NCBI GenBank assembly: GCA_034509925.1
Contig: CM067530.1
Span: 6,196,001-6,260,000 of the forward strand
Length of the DNA: 64,000 nt
Direction of reading: 5' to 3'
Source of the DNA: Hirudinaria manillensis
Taxonomy: Eukaryota; Annelida; Clitellata; Hirudinida; Hirudinidae
Shown: one piece after another, positions 12,294 to 24,006 of the stretch
How positions within the stretch are numbered: position 1 is the stretch's first letter
Layout: each line of letters starts with the position of its first letter
The notes under the pieces: generated by a model
What the model saw: the letters and a program-made list of their open reading frames with translations, nothing else
What the model was told of the DNA's origin: nothing
Database searches by the model: none
Program-made: the position numbers and the translations under genes

Positions 12294-15200
12294 CTAACAA
12301 CGACAACAACCTTCAATGTCGAGAAGAGTTCTGACGGCTTCGATCGTTCGGTTTGCTTCTTGCAACAAGACCTCGTCGCTCGAAGAGAAATCCAAGTAAA
12401 TCGGAGAAATTATGGAGGTCTTGAGGGCCTCGTGGACGTTCATTTGTTGTCTTCTTTTTTTCAACGAATCAGAAACGAACTACAAAATTAAAGTTATAAC
12501 CAACTTGTTTGACTCGTTTGACCAGTGTTTTGTTTTTGTTTTGTATTTTTTTTTATGTAATCGTTTTAAACATGATAAAAAATGAAAGGCTTTGGGATAC
12601 ATATGATTAAATGAAATAATTGTTGAAGGAATAAAAGTGAATGACTGGATTATAAAATACTGATTTAACAAAGATCTATGAGCACTTATGAAGTAAGACC
12701 CACAATAATGATGACACGATGGAATAAGGTTAAATTGAGATCTTCATGAAAGCACTTAAGATGAAAATATGGAGGATGAATTCATTGTTTTGCATTGCCA
12801 CAGCAAAATTAATTGTGGGCTTTTAAATGTTGGAGTGTCTTGACATCCTTTTGAATATTTCCATGAAATAATTAAAAAAATAAATTTAATTTATTTTAAT
12901 AACATTGCAGGGATTGGTTGCATTACCATGGCAAAATCAAACAGCTTTTCATTGGCAGTTCTGAGCAGCTTGTTGCTTGTTTCTGATTTCTTCAGCTGAT
13001 ACTTCATCATTTCAATTCCTTCGCTCGGTTCTGGAGAGCTTTGGATCGTCTGGAAACGATTAACAATGCATTGACGTAATAATTTATCTATTAATTTATT
13101 ACATTCAAAAGAATTCTCCGGTATCAAGTAATGAATGCAGAATAAAAGCAGAACAGTTCGTATTCAACAAGTAATCTGACTCATCATCAAAATAATCAAT
13201 GAATGGAAGAACAATACAATACCAAGCAAAACATCACAATGCAATGCAACACCAAACAACTCAACATCAACACAACACCAACACTACACAATACAACATA
13301 ACATGAAGTCCTTCCAACTTTTTTGAGGCTGTCTTTCTCCAACTGCCTTAAGACGATCTCGTAGTCCTCTTCCGTCCTTCTGGCCGCTTTCTGAGCCTCT
13401 TCGCTCAACTTCAACTTGCTTTTCAGGTTCTTCAATTCTTCTCTGAGGACATGAAGTTCCTGTCATCAAGAACATGAAAAGTGATGGAAACACCAAGTGA
13501 TGACAACACTGTGTGAAATGATTCAGGTGTGATCAAGAAAGAGCAAACATTAATTCAACTACATCCATCCATTTCTCTACATGTATTTGTCTACATGTAT
13601 ACTTGAATGTCCATCATTTAAAACATTATTTGTCAGTACCCAACATCATAAATTACTGACCAAAACCTCTTTTGAATCATTAACTTATTGGCATAAATTG
13701 CTATGCAACACAAAATGTGACCATGACAGAATATCAATCACAAATAAAGCATGCAACAACATATAACAACATAATTATTAGATGATTTAATTTTAAAGCT
13801 GCTTCTACAAAAGTTATTACTGAAATAAACATTTTAAATAACAGCTAACATTCCTGTGCCTTGAGATTTCTTTTTCAAGCAATGCAATTGTTTTGTTTTT
13901 CTGTCATAAAATGGAAATATGGCATTTAATTAAGAAATAATAATACGCAATTTAATAAATACTCATCACCACTTCATCATCTCTAGTGTAACTATTAAGA
14001 GGAAAAGACTGAGGGTTATCTTTTTTATAAGCTTTGAAGTTGTCCTGCCAGAAATTTATTAACTTTATCAGCTAGTTGAAACACTGACTTAAACATAAAC
14101 ATAATGCTACAAAAACCAATACCTCTTGAGAAACATTGGAATTATTTGCTCTTCTCAACTGACTTAAGTGCATCTCTTTTGCAAGGCTGGTAAAACCTTC
14201 AAAAGATATTTTCAGGTAATGAACAAAATTTAATATAATATATCTGTATATAATTTAAATACAATGTGTAAAGGCAAAGTGGAACTAAGAATATATTTTG
14301 AAAATTATGTTGTCAAAAGAAAATATACATTAAAATATTTGATCGAAGCATATATATTTGATACAACAAAACATAAAAAGCTTAAACATACCATCATAAT
14401 CCACATTACCCTGATCATCTATGTCAAGTCTTTTTTTGACATCATCTTCTTCTTCCTCAGTCAAATTCATGCCAAGGAAAGATAAGGACTGATAAATTAT
14501 TAAAAACTATTAAGTAAATCCTTGACATGACTTAAAAAATTTCACCTGAAAAAGAGTATCCACGTTGAACCTTTTTGATTGTTTAGCAAATTCCAAACTT
14601 TTAATTCCTGCATCACCGCTTCCCAACCTTTCTGAGATTCCTTCGGTCGGACTTTTGAATTCATCCCCTAAAACTCAATTAATTATCCTTTGTTTAAATA
14701 TTTTAGAACAACAAAGAGGGAAATTTTATTGACTTCTGAAACTTATACCTTTCACAGGGAAAGTACGAACGGAACTCGGCTCAGAAAATGAATATAATTC
14801 ACAAACTTCTTTAAACTTTAGCCTGAAAAATTAGCAATTATTATTCCTTACAGAAATGCATTGGTTAGTTAATCTTTAGATCGATTAATTGATTGGATTA
14901 CTTAACCGACAACTTATCTTGCTTAAAACTGATTTCAAGAAAAAAAACTTTTAGATTTCTCGACGACCTTGCCCCATGGTCTCGGCAAATCTTCAACTGC
15001 ACAAAGCCATCTTCCGATGCATCTTTAAGAAGCTTAACGGCACTTTTTAAAAAATAATAAACACGATAATATGACTGAATTCTATAATTGTAAATGACAC
15101 CAATAAAAAAACAGATATGGTCCCATATACCTAGTTTTTTTTTTATAATGAAACCTGTTCACTCACTCATCACAAGAAACTCCATCCAGAGCAATTCCAT

Positions 15201-15779
15201 TGACATTTATTATTTGGTCACCCTCCTGAAGCCTTCCTATTAAGTTGAGTAATCAATTAATCAATCAATCAATCCATAAAATCGACAGAATTCTTTTGTC
15301 ATATTTATTTATTTGTATTTCCACTATTCGTTATACTTTGTGAATTGAGTTGAAAATTGAGAATAAGCAGAAAAGTTACCATCCATTGATGCCATTCCAC
15401 CTGGAGAAATAGATTTGACAAAAATACCAGAATGATTATTGTTTAAGTTTCCAATTATGTTAATTCCTGTAAATTCATCTCTAGATGAAAACAAGGCGAT
15501 GGTCATATTAAATATGTCTTGAAACCATACCTAGGCCTTTATCACTTAAGTTAAAGGTCACTGTTTTAAAAGTCCTGCTTCAAAATTTTAAATAACAAGA
15601 AATTTGATTTTACACGAAAATTAATGAACACATCAAGATTTTACCTCGTCATAGTTTTCACGTCCCTAATATCCAAACTAAAAATAAAGTTTTAGAAATT
15701 CGAACCAAGCAAGTCTCTCAGCATTTGCAGTAAAAATAACTGGTATGTCAGTTGTCGTCTTAAATGCCATTGTTTGCAT
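12294..15779 (-). CDS. STXBP4: STXBP4/Synip-like PDZ and coiled-coil protein, 15 exons
   Basis: Homologue of syntaxin-binding protein 4, a PDZ/coiled-coil adaptor. Exons: 15706-15779, 15645-15677, 15531-15574, 15380-15466, 15167-15236, 14968-15042, 14749-14822, 14546-14667, 14392-14488, 14123-14196, 13970-14044, 13850-13900, 13319-13459, 12904-13049, 12294-12450; all phases agree, giving about 439 residues. The PDZ domain (about 36-125) has carboxylate loop GLGI, then GIFVKSISPGG and LQEGDQIINVNG. An EF-hand-like segment (FLGMNLTEEEEDDVKKRL) matches the family's central part. The later coiled coil (EEDYEIVLRQLEKD; YQLKKSETSNKLL) also matches by position. The last residues RTLLDIEGCCRC correspond to the stretch just before the vertebrate WW domain, but a TAG follows, so no WW is encoded. 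Exon 14 may instead end at 12927, and exon 15 may start at 12453; start and terminal exons are the weakest parts. Confidence 0.77.
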
Positions 15780-16196
15780 ACTGTTTGTATTTGTAAATCT
15801 GGTTAAATCTGAATAAAAGCAAGTTTTATATCCCACTTTATCTTTAAAACGATTTATACTCTCTCGTGTCGATGACTCTAACAGAGGATCTATTAACAGG
15901 TAGCAGGGAAAACTGTCACATTAGGGAACATAATCAATCGGAATGAAGATGAAAGGCATACCGAAACAAAGTCCATGAAAGTTGCCGCTTTATTCGCAGC
16001 AATCAAAATAATTTAAACAGGTATAACTAATTAGACAGGCCTGAGATTATACATTCAGCTTAACTGAAATAAATTCTTAATCCCAAGAAACACAAAATTC
16101 ACCTGCCCGTAAATATTTCTTATTTTAAAGTGAAAGTCCTAAAAGTGACTCGTTATCAAGAATTTCAGCTTATTAAAAAGGCAATTCAATTATTAG

Positions 16197-16970
16197 TTAT
16201 TTTTTGCCTTTCTTTTTACTTTCTTTTTTAGGTGCCTTATTTTTTGCACCTCGTTTCTCTAAAGATTCCACATCTTCCTCTACTTTTGGTTCAGCAATTT
16301 CCACCGGCTCAGAAATTAAGGACACCATTGATGGCGTTATATGCAATCCAGGAAAAAGATTTGGATAAGGAATATTGACGTTCCAGTATTTAATTTTGAT
16401 TTCTTCAGGTTTTGATATCTGCTCTTGGATATCCACTTTGACTTCTTTTTTGCCTTTTTGAGACTTGACTTGACTTTTTGGTTGCTCAGTACTATGCTCT
16501 TGCGATGGAATTTTATCTTTTTTAAAGGCTTCTTCTTGAAGTATTAAACTTTTACTTCTATTATCTGCCTCACTATGTCTTGGGCTTCTTCTCTTTTTAA
16601 AAAATGCCGACGAGCAGAAATTCCTTATGACGTACCTCAGGGAATAGGGATCGTATTCTTTTAGCTCCTTTTGAATTTTCTTATTTCTTCTATCTTGCAA
16701 TATTAACGAATACATCGGCGCAAGTTCTTCTATGAGAACATCTTTTGTGCAATCGATGACCCCAGGAATGGGTGGAATTTTGCTCTTGGGAGGATTTTGC
16801 AATTGCTTCTTCATTCTTGACCAAGCCTTTTTAACTTCATTTGACCATACGAATTCGATTGTCTCTTCAAGCGAATTTTCTTCACTTTTTAATTTGACTG
16901 ACTTGGAAGTTTTTTTAGATTTGCTTTCTTTGCCAGATGTCCTTGCTTTGCTGGTCTTAGATTTGTTCAT
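16197..16970 (-). CDS. Lysine-rich protein of unknown function, single exon
   Basis: An uninterrupted 257-codon reading frame, not recognised. It is lysine/serine rich at both ends (KESKSKKTSKSVK near the start, KKESKKKGKK at the end), consistent with a basic, possibly nuclear or cytoskeletal protein. The middle is less biased and looks conserved in character: WSNEVKKAWSRMKKQL (about 42-57), a proline patch KSKIPPIPGVID, a helical LEEL..MYSLILQDRR region, and YWNVNIPYPNLFPGLHITP at about 195-213. No transmembrane segment or signal peptide is seen. It lies 418 bp upstream of the STXBP4-like gene on the same strand, but its own stop codon separates the two. Length, codon bias and the structured middle support a real gene; function cannot be stated. 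Confidence 0.6.
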   Translation of the reverse strand: MNKSKTSKARTSGKESKSKKTSKSVKLKSEENSLEETIEFVWSNEVKKAWSRMKKQLQNPPKSKIPPIPGVIDCTKDVLIEELAPMYSLILQDRRNKKIQKELKEYDPYSLRYVIRNFCSSAFFKKRRSPRHSEADNRSKSLILQEEAFKKDKIPSQEHSTEQPKSQVKSQKGKKEVKVDIQEQISKPEEIKIKYWNVNIPYPNLFPGLHITPSMVSLISEPVEIAEPKVEEDVESLEKRGAKNKAPKKESKKKGKK

Positions 16971-17059
16971 TGTAAGCAGACAAATCGCAAAAAATAAACA
17001 TGATTTCGCTTGCGTCAGACATCGCTCTGATAAAAAAGACGGAGAACCCTAAAGTGATA

Positions 17060-17545
17060 ACTACCAATATTTTTTATGCTTGTCAACATCTAAATAGCAC
17101 ATAAGTTGCTGATATTGTTTTCCGAAAAGTTATTGGTATGGATACACAAATATAGTTTTATTTTTGTTGCATTACGTATGAATTCTGACCGGCAGTTAAT
17201 TTGCTCTTTACTGCTTCTAATCGTGTTTAGATCATATTTAACATGCAGACCTGAGGAGAGGGGTTGCATGCAGCCGGCACCCCGGGGTACACGGAGCTCA
17301 AAAGGGACCCCTCAAAAAGGAAAATTTAAGAAACAGAAACTTTAAAAATTACAGTTCAATAATATAAAAAGTTGATAAAAATCATACACGCAAACTCTGC
17401 CCTTAACCCCTGGATGCCTAAGGTGAAAAAAATTTCGGCTAAGAAATAGGTTCGACTATAGACCAACTCATTTATTGTTACTAGGTATCAACCTTTAGAA
17501 AGCTTATTAAAACTAATTTACCTACCACTCTACACGGGTTTAGAG
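17060..17545. other. Intergenic DNA with a GC-rich patch
   Basis: Most is AT-rich. 17245-17310 is unusually GC-rich (GGTTGCATGCAGCCGGCACC, CCCGGGGTAC) and may be a mobile-element scrap. No gene seen. Confidence 0.4.
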
Positions 17546-17549
17546 ATAA

Positions 17550-17890
17550 TAAAAAAAATTAAACATTTAAACAAATGTGCCATCTGTTTACAAACTTGGA
17601 AGGTTTGTGTTTTTCTACTGTTATTTGTTTTAAAATAAACCGCCGCCAATATTTTGTAAATATTTAACTTTTATTTCTAATTTCCAGAAATTATTCGTAA
17701 ATGGATGTTTACTAGTGCAGAGTTTAGCTAACTTATAAAAAAAAAAGAAACATTTAAAAACAATGCCAATGTCTGGCAGTGTTTACATTTTTTAATGCTG
17801 TTTTAAAATAAACCACCGCCAATATTTTGTAAATATTTAATTTTTATTTCTATTTTCCAGAATTTATTCATAAATGGATGTTTATTTATT
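17550..17890 (+). repeat. Diverged direct repeat, period about 173 bp
   Basis: The block TTTTAAAATAAACCGCCGCC...CCAGAAATTATTCGTAAATGGATGTTTA at 17628-17712 recurs at about 17801-17886 with roughly ten differences. The preceding AAACATTTAAA part is also shared. It is either a two-copy tandem or two members of an unrecognised dispersed family. Confidence 0.75.
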
Positions 17891-18547
17891 ATGTTATTTA
17901 TTAAAATTTTAATTGGTACTCAATACCTCTTCAATATATTGAAAACAAACATTAACTTTGTTCTGTGGCAAAATTTAAGGCTGTCATAAAAAAACCTTTT
18001 TAAAGCGATGATAATAATTGCATCGAGTCATACAAATGTGTCTTTGGTCTCCTGCTTCTAGTTTAATTATATCTCATCTACAGGTAAAAAGTCGCGGGCA
18101 TGGACACAGCTGTTCTTACACAATACTCTGATGCTAAAATGAAAATAACATTTAAAAATTTGTTCCAATTTTCATGATTCTGGCAATCACTTTACGAAGG
18201 ACTTTATGTAAAAAGCACAATACGGGTTGATAACAAATTACATAACCACTATTGGCGACTAATAGAAATTATCTGAAAACAAGAAAGATGCATTAATGAC
18301 GATCAACATAGGCACAATAGTTAATCTCGGCAACCCGAGCCACTGCTTTGCTAGTGATGTGTTAAGAACCAAATTTTTTTATGTCTAGCGAGAGAAGCAG
18401 ATTGTCAAAAAAAAATTGAATGTTTACTTTGAATGTGTCTCCCCCTGCCCTGCCTTCCGTCAAATTTTGCTTCTTCAATCACTTGTCCCCTTCCATCCGA
18501 ATTGTTCTTCATCTGTGGACACATGGAGAGCTTCCGACTTCACAAAA

Positions 18548-18590
18548 CATCGTATCATTGTATCATTGTATCATCGTATCATTGTATTTT
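18548..18590. repeat. Short tandem repeat of GTATCATT, four units
   Basis: Consecutive 8-bp GTATCATT/GTATCATC units in an otherwise unremarkable intergenic stretch. Confidence 0.7.
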
Positions 18591-20059
18591 AAGTCTGTTG
18601 CTTAAACAAAGAAAAGTTATGGTCGCAAATATCATGGAAAAAACATTACAAAACCGACGACATTAAAAACCGTTACAAATGTGGATTTGATTTTTTTTTG
18701 TGATCATCATCAATTCCTTATTGTTCATAAGAAACATTGACAACTGTTCAAGAAGCAAAATTCTTGGTGAGCAGTATAATTGCTCCAGACGTATAGGTGC
18801 AATGTCCTAATATAATATAATATAATCATTCATTGTTATAGATATTATCGCTGATGTTTTCGTTTATGTTAGATATGTCAGTCGATACCACTCGTGATGG
18901 TGTTTCTCATTTTAAAAAAAAATAGTAGATTAAAGCAGATTAAAAAATATTGTCGAGTGACGAATCGATCGGATTTTGTGTGCCGTTGATCCGCCGATCA
19001 ACAAAATAAAAATATTAAACAATAATTACCTTCAAAACTCAATGATAGCTCAGCTTTGATTAATTTAAAGTATTAAATATAAAACATCGCGAAGTAAATA
19101 AACATCGATAATGACGAAGAGCTAATACAAAACCGTATCAGTTCGTCTACCTCATTTCTATCTTCACTTCTTGAACACGTGTTTTCCGGCACACATAAAT
19201 AACATGTTGCTTAAAAATACGAGTAAATAAATAAATACATAAATAAACTTTCGTGAACGTCACTTCACCATTTCGATAAGCCCTCGTACGATCCCCTGAC
19301 CTTCTTAGTATTTTTTTACCAAACATTCAGCAAAAGTCAGGGGGTAATGCCCATCAGTCCATCTTATTGTGCCCTTGTAATAAGCTTTTTTGTCTTTTCT
19401 TTAGTATTAATTTAACTCATTTACAACGCTAAAAGGGTTGTAAAACAGATTATAATTGACAGGAGACGTTGTGCTATTGAAACTCAATTCTCATTATTTA
19501 GTTGCTGAGTTACGATGATCTTTTGCAGTGTTTGAAGTAGATATCCTATTGTAAATACATTGAAATGATTCAAATAAGATGCGATCGAAGAAAACAATGA
19601 TTTTAATGACGGACCTAGAGAGACGCCGAGGAGGGCTATGACTCCCTGATTCAAAAAGAAGCGAATTTTTAAAGCTTGTCGTCTGGCAGATTCAAAGTTG
19701 AAATTGAATATTTTTTAATATCTCTATTCACTTTACTCGCTTATCCTTTAACCTTTAACCGTTGTTAAATGTTTCTTTCCAGGTCAAAGCGTTCCACGTT
19801 CTCCGGCGAATGTTTTGGTGTCATTTTCGTTTTTTTATGCTGTTCTTCATCAACTTTCATCGATTATTGCACAATAAATGAATTCAAATCGATGTTTTTG
19901 GCCAAGTGTACCGAACGTGGCGATCTTTTGTTAGCTGAAGATCAAGTTTCACAATGTCCTTTAAATATAGGTTATGTCTTTTTTTTTAAATTATTCAATT
20001 TATTCAATTCAATCATATCGATACACAGCCTTGTCTAACAGACAAGCAAAAGCAAATTC

Positions 20060-20295
20060 CTCAAGTGTCCGGCCCGGAGGGAGTTACCCCCCGTTTAAAG
20101 GGCCGCCAAGTTGTCCTTTTGTAGTAGGTAGTCTTTGTAATGTGTTTTGAATGAAGCGAGTGGTGGAGATGATCTAATCTCAAGGAGGTTGGAATTATAG
20201 ATGCGAGGTCCTGGACATTTTATGGAGAGTAATTTGAAGGTAGTGCGAGATTGGTCAGAAGGAAGACCATTGCCAGAACGGAGACTATGATCATG
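20060..20295 (-). mobile_element. LINE reverse-transcriptase C-terminal fragment
   Basis: Reading the minus strand, an open frame gives LRSGNGLPSDQSRTTFKLLS, then GPRIYNSNLLEIRSSPPLAS, FKTHYKDYLLQKDN and a stop. This is the characteristic C-terminal end of LINE reverse transcriptases ('GPxxWNxLPxxIRSSxSLxxFKxxLKxYLL'). The fragment is uninterrupted over about 65 codons but truncated at its 5' side. It differs in sequence from the two tails near 9 and 11.6 kb, so it is a different family. Confidence 0.75.
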
Positions 20296-20299
20296 GATA

Positions 20300-22850
20300 T
20301 TATATCATGGATTCGTATACCAGACGAACGTACAAATTAACTTTTAAATTACGACGACAGATAGTTGTTGTCATATTTATACATAAAAATAGCGATTTGT
20401 TAATGAGTTGAGTTGATAGATGTTCGGTATGTTTTTGCTGGTCTTTCGTTACGAAATTGATACCAATTAATTACTTAAATATTATTGCTCCTCATTCATT
20501 ATTGCTTTGTACTTGGCAGAGGAAAAACATCATTTCCTAAGGATTCCTACGCTCTATCGTTCTATTGAACGATGTAAACAACATTTTTTGAGGACATTTT
20601 TTTTAAATTTTGCATCACCACGCGGCATAGTCAAACGAATGACGAATTAACGATCGTAATTAGTTTAAAATGTCTTAATGCGAGCGATCCACTTGTTCTA
20701 TCAATAAAGACGTGGATGAATTGCGTTTATTTCATCCTCTTGTCAACCTAATTTCGTGACCTTCGATCGTCAGATGTTCAGAGGGGTCGTCCCGAAGTTT
20801 TTATAGGCAAGAACCTGTCTGTTTTTTTCAGTTCTTTCCTGTTCAAGATTTGTTGTAAAATGAATTAAACGCCTCTGAGCTGCTAAATGAGCAGGATTTA
20901 GGCTAGTCGGTTGGTGATGTTGCTGTTTTTTTCTTTATCCGAGTGCATGCATGCATGAATGACGGCGACCTAATTCTTATTTTTGCAGGTGAAAAAGGAT
21001 TGATCGACCATGCATCGTTTACTTTTGAAGCGTGTGATGTTACGAATGTACGTGCAACATTCAGCTCTTTATTGCGCGTTTCTGTCGTTAATTTCTTGCA
21101 GATGTAAGTGCTCAAATTTCGATTTGCTCTTTTTTTTTTCTAAATCCAGCCATGCGACAAGGTTTGTCATGTTTTTCTTGCTCAAAGGGCGATGCTAAAC
21201 AGTCTGGACGAGTTGAGGACATCGTAACGATTGCGTAACAATTACACAACATTATCTGCCTTCCATCATTATTTCCCCTTTAATCTCTTCGGTACAATTT
21301 CCTACGAAGCACATTATTGCCTGCTGTTTGCCACTCTTACGTAATAATCCTTAAAGTTGCTTTCGGTATTTTATTGTTGCCTCTGCATCCTGTATTGGAC
21401 TGGTATGTTTTAACTTTTTGTGGACTCTGGTTTTCTTTGTTTTGATCACATTTACTGATTGTAATTAAATTCTAATAAATTGAATTTCGTCCAATTAATT
21501 TCATTAACCAATTTAAGAATGCGCGAGAATATAAAGTTCGGATAAAAAGGAACAATTAAGGAATGTTTATGTATTCGCAATCGATTGAAGCGATTGAAGC
21601 CATTTGCAACCAATAATCACAATAATCCTCTCGTCTTTAAAGCAAAAAAAAAAACAGCTTTTAAAATTGAAAAAACAAATTCCAATTTGGGAAGCAAAAA
21701 AATACCATTGGAAACAAATTCAAAAAGTGCTTATAAAAAGATCTTTATTCGCAAAACCTTCCCGTAAACAACTTTGTTTCTATGTCGACTAATTGATTTT
21801 TCTAACCGTTCTGACTCGATAGCCAGGGATAATTACATATGTTATTATGTTATGACAATTATATGTATTATTATGCTATGATATCCATCGTACACAATCC
21901 GATTAACTGCCTAATTTTATTTAAAATAAGATTATTCGCTGTAAAAATGAAATTAATGAATGCATTTGAACCGAAAAGTAATGATTTAATTGTATTTTTT
22001 GTCGATTTTCATATTTTGATTTTAATATCTCATGCTTAAAGTTGATACGAACAAATATAACAATAATAACAATAATAATAATAGTAATAATAATAACCAT
22101 CACAATAACAACTACCACAATAATAATAACTCTAGGAATTCAACAGCAACAAAGTGTGAATGGTTATTGGCGGCCCAAAAAGAATAAAAGAAAACATAAA
22201 TCGTTGCATAAGAATTATTACAAACAGGTGCCCGGCATTACGCAATCCTTCTGCAAGTAATTCAAACGATTCAATGTCTGCAAGTAATTCAAGTAGCTTC
22301 AATGAATGCTGCGATGGTTCAAATGGCTTCATTGTTGACAGTCGTTCGTAGTTCCAAGCCTTACCTCACGTTTAGTTTTCACTCGAATTTAAAAAACAAA
22401 ACAAAACAATAACGTTCGAATCGTTCTTTCAATAGCCAATCAACTTATTGAACCACGTAGACCAATTTAAGCTCCAAGAGAATCTTTGGAGAAAAGTGGA
22501 GAACATTTTAGAATTGCTCCAAAATCATTTATGTTTTAATGATGTTACCTTAAATGCCGATAATAGTTTATTTTTAAATCAAGTAATTAACTATTATGTA
22601 GTATATAAATTTCAAATATAATTTTACTTTTTTTATGTACCAGTCTTCTTAAACAATTGCCTTCACATTATTCTTAAAGTAATCTTAAAGGCCGAAAGTG
22701 ATCATTGAAAAATATGTCATTAAAAAAATTTACAAATTTAAAATTAGATTATTTGTTGCCAGATGGAAGTATGTGGGTGAAATATTAAAGTATTAAAGTG
22801 GCTAAATTCGAAATAATGCAAAACCAATTTTAAAGTAACGGTCTTTATAT
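20300..22850. other. Intergenic DNA upstream of the NFIL3-like gene
   Basis: No gene recognised. Contains an AAT/AAC microsatellite (about 22063-22130) and an imperfect 27-bp duplication around CTGCAAGTAATTCAA (22252 and 22278). Confidence 0.5.
21337..21344. promoter_or_regulatory. Perfect PAR/NFIL3-type site TTACGTAA
   Basis: Palindromic TTACGTAA, the consensus half-site pair of PAR and NFIL3 bZIP proteins, 1.5 kb upstream of the NFIL3-like start codon. Functional use is inference. Confidence 0.3.
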
Positions 22851-22854
22851 TTCT

Positions 22855-24006
22855 ATGAAGATGTTCTCTGGCAACGACCTACACGTCAATAGGGAGGAGA
22901 TATCAATGAAGAAAGATGATTCGAACGATATCAGTCCAAGCCCGGAATTTCAAGGTTATTTTGCATCGTTTACTACAAACACGAGACGTCTTCGAGAGTT
23001 CATCCCCGAACACAAAAAGGACCAGGATTACTGGCTCAAGAGACAGAAAAACAACGAGGCTGCCAAGAGATCGAGGGAAAAGAGACGCCTGAATGACTTC
23101 GTTCTGAGCCACCAAATCGTACAACTGACCAGCGAAAACAAACGATTGAAATTGGAACTTCAGGCTCTCAAGCGACGCTTCGGAGTCTCAAAAAGTTCTC
23201 AAAACGAAAGCCCGGGAGTTTCATTTTTGCCGGACGAAGATTCCGAGGAGAAACGTGATCGCCCTTCTGGTGTCTTTTCCGATTCTCCTCTCATGAAAGA
23301 TCTCGATGGATGTTTGATAAGAAATTTCACTCAAACCCTCAACCCAAATGGCTTCCAAAAGCCTTTTGACACATCAGTTCGAATTTCGAGGGACTCATTT
23401 GAATGTTCACAACCGAATTCACTCCTCGTAAAAGCCACGAAATGCCTTGAAATCTCATCTCAGGAACAGCCACTCGACCATTCCGCCTTTTCAATTCCTG
23501 TCTCCAATTTGTCCGAAGGAAGAACCAAGACCTACCACCAAGATTTTTCAGATGTCTCTAGAAGTTCGAGATATTACGATGTGGATAATTCGAACTTCAC
23601 CATTTCATCTCATCGCACCGAGGACTTCGAGTCCCCTTTCCTAGATTCCTCATCGGACATCTCCCGAAAGATTTGCATGAAAAGAGACACACAGGAGAGT
23701 GTCGTTGCTGGAAGAGAACTTCCTGTCAACCTGTCGGGCAAATATTCGAAGGAAGTTCGACACGAAAACAAAGATCGTTTGGAACTTTCAAAAGCTGTGA
23801 AGGGTCGGAAAGGAAGCGACAATCTGCCTCCGCTTCTCTTCATTTCCAACTTTCAAACTTCTCATCGCTTCGGATGTCACAGAGCCATGTGGTCGGCGGA
23901 CGTGGAAAACACGGAATCCCTGATGGGAAATTCTAGGGGTGTCCCTCACAAAATGTGGCACAAACTCTCGGCAATTCGCTCAAATAAACAACTTCATTGC
24001 GAGTGA
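22855..24006 (+). CDS. NFIL3: NFIL3/E4BP4-type bZIP repressor-like factor, intronless
   Basis: A 383-codon single-exon gene encoding a bZIP protein of the NFIL3/E4BP4 (vrille) type, which in animals bind TTACGTAA-like sites and often repress circadian and immune targets. The core at residues about 59-110 is diagnostic: [19 protein letters not shown], then [15 protein letters not shown], then a leucine zipper ending LKRRFG, matching the family order [23 protein letters not shown]. The rest is serine rich and low in recognisable domains, as in other family members. A single coding exon also matches vertebrate NFIL3 organisation. ATG 22855 is followed two codons later by a second ATG; either could be used. 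The start is preceded by AT-rich DNA with no further coding signal. A perfect TTACGTAA lies at 21337-21344, about 1.5 kb upstream. Confidence 0.88.
   Translation: MKMFSGNDLHVNREEISMKKDDSNDISPSPEFQGYFASFTTNTRRLREFIPEHKKDQDYWLKRQKNNEAAKRSREKRRLNDFVLSHQIVQLTSENKRLKLELQALKRRFGVSKSSQNESPGVSFLPDEDSEEKRDRPSGVFSDSPLMKDLDGCLIRNFTQTLNPNGFQKPFDTSVRISRDSFECSQPNSLLVKATKCLEISSQEQPLDHSAFSIPVSNLSEGRTKTYHQDFSDVSRSSRYYDVDNSNFTISSHRTEDFESPFLDSSSDISRKICMKRDTQESVVAGRELPVNLSGKYSKEVRHENKDRLELSKAVKGRKGSDNLPPLLFISNFQTSHRFGCHRAMWSADVENTESLMGNSRGVPHKMWHKLSAIRSNKQLHCE

Noticed and set aside
19278..19352. Inverted repeat CCCCTGAC...GTCAGGGG
   Set aside because: Nine-base arms with a long loop; too short to call a transposon end and no bacterial terminator is expected here.
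23610..23849. 79-codon minus-strand frame
   Set aside because: Antisense to the NFIL3-like coding exon; no independent support.
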